Of a stretch of 61,270 bases of DNA, positions 57,134 through 61,270 are shown one piece after another. The first letter of the stretch is position 1; each line of letters opens with the position of its first letter. The DNA is from Planctomycetaceae bacterium (GTDB taxonomy: Bacteria; Planctomycetota; Planctomycetia; Planctomycetales; Planctomycetaceae). The translations under genes were made by a program, and so were the position numbers. The notes beneath the pieces were generated by a model. That model saw nothing but the letters and a program-made list of their open reading frames with translations. It ran no database searches and was not told the DNA's origin. Where the stretch lies: positions 1 to 61,270 of the forward strand of contig JANQSH010000078.1 in assembly GCA_028284145.1 (NCBI GenBank), in the 5' to 3' direction.

Positions 57134-57556
57134 TCACTCAAACCGCTCGACCAGCATTCGCACGACCGCATCATTTGCGGCAGGGAAATTGAGCAAAGGC
57201 AACTCATTCGCCACGACCCAGCGAAAACCGAAGTGGTCGTCGCGCACATCGGCTTCCCTCACGGGTCGACAGAGCCAGAAGTGAACATGGACCCGATTGT
57301 GCGAATAGGTGTGCTCGATTTCGTATAACAATTCCACCACTGCCACATCGAGACTGCATTCTTCCGCGCATTCGCGAATGGTGCAATCAGCCGATGATTC
57401 GCCCGGTTTGCATTTACCGCCTGGGAATTCCGCATGTCCGGTCAGCGTCGTTTCCTCACCGCGTACTCCGACAAGGAAGTGGCCGCCCGATTCCACAACG
57501 GCAATGCCAACAGGAACAATCGTCGTTTCATTCGCCAAAATGCTACTCGCTTGCAT
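57134..57556 (-). CDS. NUDIX hydrolase (8-oxo-dGTP diphosphatase-like)
   Basis: 140 aa from the ATG at 57556. The Nudix box [23 protein letters not shown] matches G-x5-E-x7-R-E-U-x-E-E with the last Gly replaced by Ser. Size and the preceding [16 protein letters not shown] fit MutT-type sanitising enzymes. The start codon lies inside the end of fabI (14-base overlap), so translation is coupled. Substrate not certain. Confidence 0.88.
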   Translation of the reverse strand: MQASSILANETTIVPVGIAVVESGGHFLVGVRGEETTLTGHAEFPGGKCKPGESSADCTIRECAEECSLDVAVVELLYEIEHTYSHNRVHVHFWLCRPVREADVRDDHFGFRWVVANELPLLNFPAANDAVVRMLVERFE

Positions 57557-58355
57557 GAACCGATTCTGGCGGAGCACCCATGATGTGATACCCGCAATCG
57601 ACATGCACGTTTTCACCTGTGACGCCGCTGGAATAATCGCTCAGCAGGATCATCCCCATTTTGCCGACTTCTTCCGGAGGGCTGGGTCGTCGTAGCGGGG
57701 CAAAGGTTTCATACAGCTTCAACATCTTATCGAAGTCTTTGACGGCTGAGGAACTCAATGTCTTGATCGGACCAGCACTGAGGGCATTGACACGAATCTC
57801 TTCCGGGCCAAGTTCGTGGGCCAGATATTCGACCGCACTTTCCAACGCCGCCTTGCAGATGCCCATCACGTTGTAGCCGGGAATGACTTTCTCGCCACCA
57901 AGGTAAGTCAACGTCAACAGACTGCCACCCGGCTTGAGAATTTTTCGGGCACGATTGGCAAGCGTGATCAGGCTGTAGCAACTGATTTCCATCGACAGTT
58001 TGAATCCGTCCCGACTGACGTCGTACACATTTCCTTTGAGATCGTCGATGGGTGCATACGCAATCGAGTGAACAACGAAGTCGAGTTCGCCCATTTCTTC
58101 CTTTGCGGCCGCAAAGACCTTGTCGACATTTTCGTCGTTGGTCACATCGCACGGCATGATCAATTTCGCGCCCAGCGGTTCGACGAGTTTGCGGAGTTTC
58201 CGTTCGGCTTTGGGGCGTTCGGGGTCTTTGTCAGGGAGGTGGGTGAAGCCCATCTCCGCCCCTTCTTTCGCCAGTTCCTGCGTGATGTAGTATGCGATGG
58301 ACCGATCGTTGGCGATACCGAATACCAGCCCTTTTTTGCCTTCAAATATACCCAT
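57543..58355 (-). CDS. fabI: Enoyl-ACP reductase (NADH), FabI type
   Basis: 270 aa from the ATG at 58355 ([14 protein letters not shown]). It reduces enoyl-ACP in the last step of fatty acid elongation. Short-chain dehydrogenase fold: [12 protein letters not shown] near the start, [11 protein letters not shown], and the catalytic Tyr-x6-Lys in [20 protein letters not shown] and the region near FDKML follow. The longer frame to 58412 is not needed. It overlaps the downstream NUDIX gene. This is the usual target class of triclosan-type inhibitors. Confidence 0.95.
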   Translation of the reverse strand: MGIFEGKKGLVFGIANDRSIAYYITQELAKEGAEMGFTHLPDKDPERPKAERKLRKLVEPLGAKLIMPCDVTNDENVDKVFAAAKEEMGELDFVVHSIAYAPIDDLKGNVYDVSRDGFKLSMEISCYSLITLANRARKILKPGGSLLTLTYLGGEKVIPGYNVMGICKAALESAVEYLAHELGPEEIRVNALSAGPIKTLSSSAVKDFDKMLKLYETFAPLRRPSPPEEVGKMGMILLSDYSSGVTGENVHVDCGYHIMGAPPESVHASE

Positions 58356-58483
58356 CGTCGTCTGCTCTCCTGTCTCCTTTACACGGGCGGGCAAGTCGCC
58401 CGTAACACCCAAAGTCTCGTTCTGTAAGATTTCTCAGTTGTTTTGCCACGCAACGCGGTACCGTGTCGAGTACCGACACGACC

Positions 58484-58521
58484 AGATTCTTTTGCACGAT
58501 CGGCAGGAAGGCCCCTGCCCT
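58484..58521 (+). repeat. Repeat family 3, copy 3
   Basis: agattcttttgcacgatcgg, then caggaaggcccctgccctg. It matches the copies at 4771-4825 and 26632-26689 but lacks their 3' ggaactca part. Confidence 0.55.
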
Positions 58522-58611
58522 GTTGTCATCCTTGTTTTCTGAACTCAAGGCGCCATGTTTGCATCGCGAAGCAGGGCAGGCATGCCCAGCATTTCAACGT
58601 GCATTTGACAG

Positions 58612-58635
58612 CACTGCTGGACAATGCCAGCAGTG
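58612..58635. repeat. Perfect hairpin of a planctomycete-type intergenic repeat
   Basis: CACTGCTGG pairs perfectly with CCAGCAGTG around ACAATG. Hairpins of this kind recur in planctomycete genomes in my recollection. It may act as a weak terminator or processing site. Confidence 0.6.
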
Positions 58636-58746
58636 GCCCCCCGAAGTTTCAGTTTCACACCATACCGGGCAAGCCATCTGTCTTCAACAGATTACTCGTG
58701 AGACGTGGAGTATGGAACAGTTATGACAAATCGCGATCTACCATGA

Positions 58747-58782
58747 AAAAACCACGTCATCCAACTGGAACGACGCGGTTTG
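58747..58782 (-). terminator. Rho-independent terminator of the sigma factor gene
   Basis: On the minus strand AAACCGCGTC pairs with GACGTGGTTT (one G-T or mismatch pair) and is followed by TTTT. It lies about 35 bases after the sigma factor stop. Confidence 0.8.
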
Positions 58783-58812
58783 TATTCTTTGTATTGTCGA
58801 AGCGGCCGATGA

Positions 58813-60528
58813 TCAGGCGCCAGCACCGACTGCCATCTCTTCCTCCGCGTTTGCACCTTCTTCCTCGCTGCCGGGAAAAATGGCATCCACAAAGCCCTTA
58901 AGATGATCGCTGCGGGTATGATGCTGCAGTTTTTTCAAAGCTTTGGATTCAATCTGTCGGATTCGTTCACGGGTCACTTTGAAAATACGACCAGTCTCTT
59001 CCAGCGTGTAGCTGTAACCATCACCCAAACCGTAACGCAGTCGGATGATCTCACGCTCGCGATAAGTGAGGCTCTTGAGGACATGCTCAATCTTGTCCCG
59101 CAGCATTTGCCGCATGGCGCTGTCGGCAGGCGTATGATCGCTGCTGTCTTCGAGAAAGTCGCCGAAGTTACTGTCTTCGCTTTCACCAACCGGCGTTTCG
59201 AGACTGATGGGGTGTTTCCAGGTCTTCATGATCCGCTCGGTCTCTTCCACACCAAGACCGACCGCTTTGGCCAGTTCTTCGATGCTCGGCTCGCGACCGG
59301 TTTCCTGCCGAATCTGTTCACTCTTGGCCTTCAATGTCGAAATGCTCTGGAACATGTGTACGGGAATGCGAATTGTACGGGCGTGATCAGCCACTGCACG
59401 GGTGATCGCCTGGCGAATCCACCAGGTCGCGTAAGTCGAGAACTTGTAGCCACGACGGTATTCGTACTTCTCGACGCCGCGCATCAGGCCCGCATTCCCT
59501 TCCTGAATCAGATCCAGGAAGCTGAGACCGCGGTTGCGATATTTCTTGGCGATCGAAACCACCAGCCGCAAGTTACCGCCGGAGAGCTGCTGCTTGGCTT
59601 CAGTCCAGGCGGCAAAGCGATGATCGATTTCCCGCAGCCGATCGCGGTATTGGTCGGGTGTTTCGAGCGTCATGGCGACCAGTTCGTTCCGCTCTCGTTC
59701 CAGAAGATCGATTTCCGATTTCTGACTGCGATGGTGCTTCAACCGTGCGATCTGTTGATCAATTTCATCCAGCCGCTCACCGATCTGGAACATCCGTTTC
59801 ATTACGGGTTGCAGGCGATGGGTTCGCACACTCAACTCTTCGCACAATGTTGCCATCTTCCGACGTCGGAGTTTCATCCGTTCGTGGATGGCTGTCCGTT
59901 CCTTTTTCGTCAACCCTTCCGACAGATACGCATTGAAGTCGTCCTGATTTTGCTGCATCAGAACGCGGAGCGTTTTCAGGTTATGAGGCATCCGGCCCAG
60001 AATCTGTTCCTTCTGGACGTTCTCGGTTTCGGACGTTCTCAACGTTCGTTCAAACGGCAGTGTTCCGGCCTGAACTTTCTCCAGCGTCTCGACAGCGATA
60101 TTGAGAGAAAAGTCCGACTCGAGCAGTGTTCGTCGAAAGCGTTTGCGGGTCAACTCAATCCGCTTGGCAAGAAAGATCTCTTTGTCGCGCGACAACAACG
60201 GAATGTTACCCATTTGGCTAAGGTACATCCGAATCGGATCACGCGAGGAGAGGGCAGATGTTTCGGTCTGCATCATCGCCTGCGCGGGGCTTGTCGCCGG
60301 AGGTGAGTCGTCGTCGGCTTTCGGCACACCGTTGGCTGGCTCGGACCGGATGTTGGGATCGTTGATGACATCCAACCCGGTCTCTTCCAGGGCAAGGACA
60401 ATTTCCTCCATCAACGATGGTGCGCCACCTTCATCGGGAAGGTACGTATCGACAGACTGGAAGGTCAGGTATCCGTTACCCTGAGCTTCTTCAATGAGTT
60501 CTTTGAGTTTTGGTTGTAAACGATGCAC
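58813..60528 (-). CDS. rpoD: Primary sigma factor of RNA polymerase
   Basis: 571 aa from a GTG at 60528, chosen because TGGAG sits seven bases upstream; ATG at 60567 would add 13 residues. Region 1.1 is present ([17 protein letters not shown]), region 1.2 [21 protein letters not shown], region 2 with [30 protein letters not shown] and [10 protein letters not shown], and region 4.2 [14 protein letters not shown]. The non-conserved spacer holds a basic coiled stretch. It recognises the main -35/-10 promoters. A terminator follows the stop. Housekeeping sigma rather than an alternative one. Confidence 0.95.
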   Translation of the reverse strand: MHRLQPKLKELIEEAQGNGYLTFQSVDTYLPDEGGAPSLMEEIVLALEETGLDVINDPNIRSEPANGVPKADDDSPPATSPAQAMMQTETSALSSRDPIRMYLSQMGNIPLLSRDKEIFLAKRIELTRKRFRRTLLESDFSLNIAVETLEKVQAGTLPFERTLRTSETENVQKEQILGRMPHNLKTLRVLMQQNQDDFNAYLSEGLTKKERTAIHERMKLRRRKMATLCEELSVRTHRLQPVMKRMFQIGERLDEIDQQIARLKHHRSQKSEIDLLERERNELVAMTLETPDQYRDRLREIDHRFAAWTEAKQQLSGGNLRLVVSIAKKYRNRGLSFLDLIQEGNAGLMRGVEKYEYRRGYKFSTYATWWIRQAITRAVADHARTIRIPVHMFQSISTLKAKSEQIRQETGREPSIEELAKAVGLGVEETERIMKTWKHPISLETPVGESEDSNFGDFLEDSSDHTPADSAMRQMLRDKIEHVLKSLTYREREIIRLRYGLGDGYSYTLEETGRIFKVTRERIRQIESKALKKLQHHTRSDHLKGFVDAIFPGSEEEGANAEEEMAVGAGA

Positions 60529-61270
60529 TGGGGCACTCCATTTATCATTCACGAAACAATCGCACATCCGTGTACGAGACCACGATCTGCAATAAACCAC
60601 TGTGAGTGGGGGAATTCAACGGTCTGCCGCCCACGCCGCGAGAACAAATGTTGCTCTGCGTAACAGTGGTTTTCGCGATCACTGACCGGAAGAGGTTGGC
60701 CCCATCTTATGGGGCAAACTACACGGGGAAAGCATTGCGGGCTTCGAGGCGGGGGCTCTCACTGACAGCATCCTTTCTCTCCGAGAGATCCTGTTCCTGA
60801 TCCGTCAATCGGGTCACAAGCCAAGTATGCTACCACAATCACGTTGAGGGTGTGCACCGATTTTCCGAGGGAGGTCAAATTTCTCAAAAAAACCTCCCCA
60901 CCCATACTTACGCCAACTCTCTCGCTGGCGACTTGCTTTTCCGCACTCCTCCGCGCCATCCACTCAGTCGTGGCAACTCTCCCTGCTACCCCCATCCCAT
61001 CGCCGACAAGTCACAGACACGTCTCGATCCCGGTCGGGTTCCATTTTTCAACACCGCTGATTCGTATCCCACTCCACAGCACCACGAATTATTCGAGCGC
61101 GACTCGGTGCGGGTCAAGGAGTGCATCTTGCAAAGAGGCCGGAAAGTTACCCGGTTTTCGCCGGGAACATGCTAGTGCCTTGTCAAGGCTTTGTTTTGGG
61201 GTGCGGGTTGACATAACCCGCTCCGTTGTCGCTCCTTGCAACTTTACCGAACCCAAATTTTAATCTTGAC
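60529..61270. other. Upstream region of sigma factor gene to window end
   Basis: No gene called. A plus-strand frame at 60844-61263 has an unlikely composition (Ser/Pro/Thr/Arg mix, no known motif). The sigma factor promoter should lie at the left. No repeat copy is seen. Confidence 0.35.

Noticed and set aside
60844..61263. Plus-strand 139-aa frame at the window end
   Set aside because: Low-complexity Ser/Pro/Thr/Arg content and no motif; most likely non-coding.

Overview
The window looks like chromosomal DNA from a planctomycete (Planctomycetota), probably close to the Planctomycetaceae. The evidence is the family mix: a Tat-signal DUF1501 protein, a DUF1559 pseudopilin-like protein, a Cys-rich YTV-repeat protein, an HYExAFE protein, two Ser/Thr kinases with unusual attached domains, very large exported proteins with no familiar domain, a histone H1-like Lys/Ala protein, and an elongation factor G of the mitochondria/planctomycete type. 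I cannot fix the genus from sequence alone, and I see no rRNA, tRNA, CRISPR array, prophage or transposase gene.

Layout. 1-6.2 kb: a Gfo/Idh/MocA oxidoreductase cut by the window edge, a kinase with a degenerate receiver domain, a GlsB-like membrane protein, a radical SAM protein and a DUF1501 protein. 6.4-8.6 kb: a minus-strand group of FabF-like ketoacyl synthase, a small membrane protein and an HYExAFE protein. 8.9-21.1 kb: a 12-kb minus-strand locus of two giant exported membrane proteins (2788 and 1250 aa) that resolve into three paralogous units. 21.7-22.7 kb: a histone-like gene with a clear terminator and a long leader region rich in inverted repeats. 22.7-31 kb: sugar-phosphate isomerase, YTV protein, formyltransferase, a small accessory patch of hypothetical and membrane proteins, a Ca2+/H+ exchanger and a PQQ-propeller protein. 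31-43.5 kb: a kinase with a beta-helix ectodomain, phosphoesterases, a CBS protein, a GT2/DUF2304 pair, an SH3 protein and argG. 43.6-52.6 kb: EF-G, an LRR lipoprotein, a DUF1559 protein, a pyrimidine-salvage pair (upp plus nucleoside transporter) and a DegT aminotransferase. 52.8-61.3 kb: a COG0523 GTPase, a membrane-anchored GspE-like ATPase, a CvpA-like protein, fabI overlapping a NUDIX gene, and the housekeeping sigma factor.

Two things stand out. First, the three-unit giant-protein locus: each unit starts with a V-x-(V/L)-P...(L/M)-(W/Y) motif and an A-x-Y-S-(A/G)-E-(V/I) motif, carries repeats of a beta-rich module and ends in membrane helices. Units 2 and 3 are fused in one frame through what looks like an intact internal signal peptide. 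Second, a dispersed repeat of about 98 bp is present in nine copies. It has GAGC ends and a right-end palindrome whose changes often keep base pairing. In five of nine copies it lies flush with a CDS boundary: three times its first or last base completes a TAG stop codon, and twice it directly precedes a start codon. Two further repeat families share the intergenic gaps.

Start sites were chosen by eye from Shine-Dalgarno matches, family N-termini and repeat boundaries. No database search was possible, so family names rest on recognised motifs.
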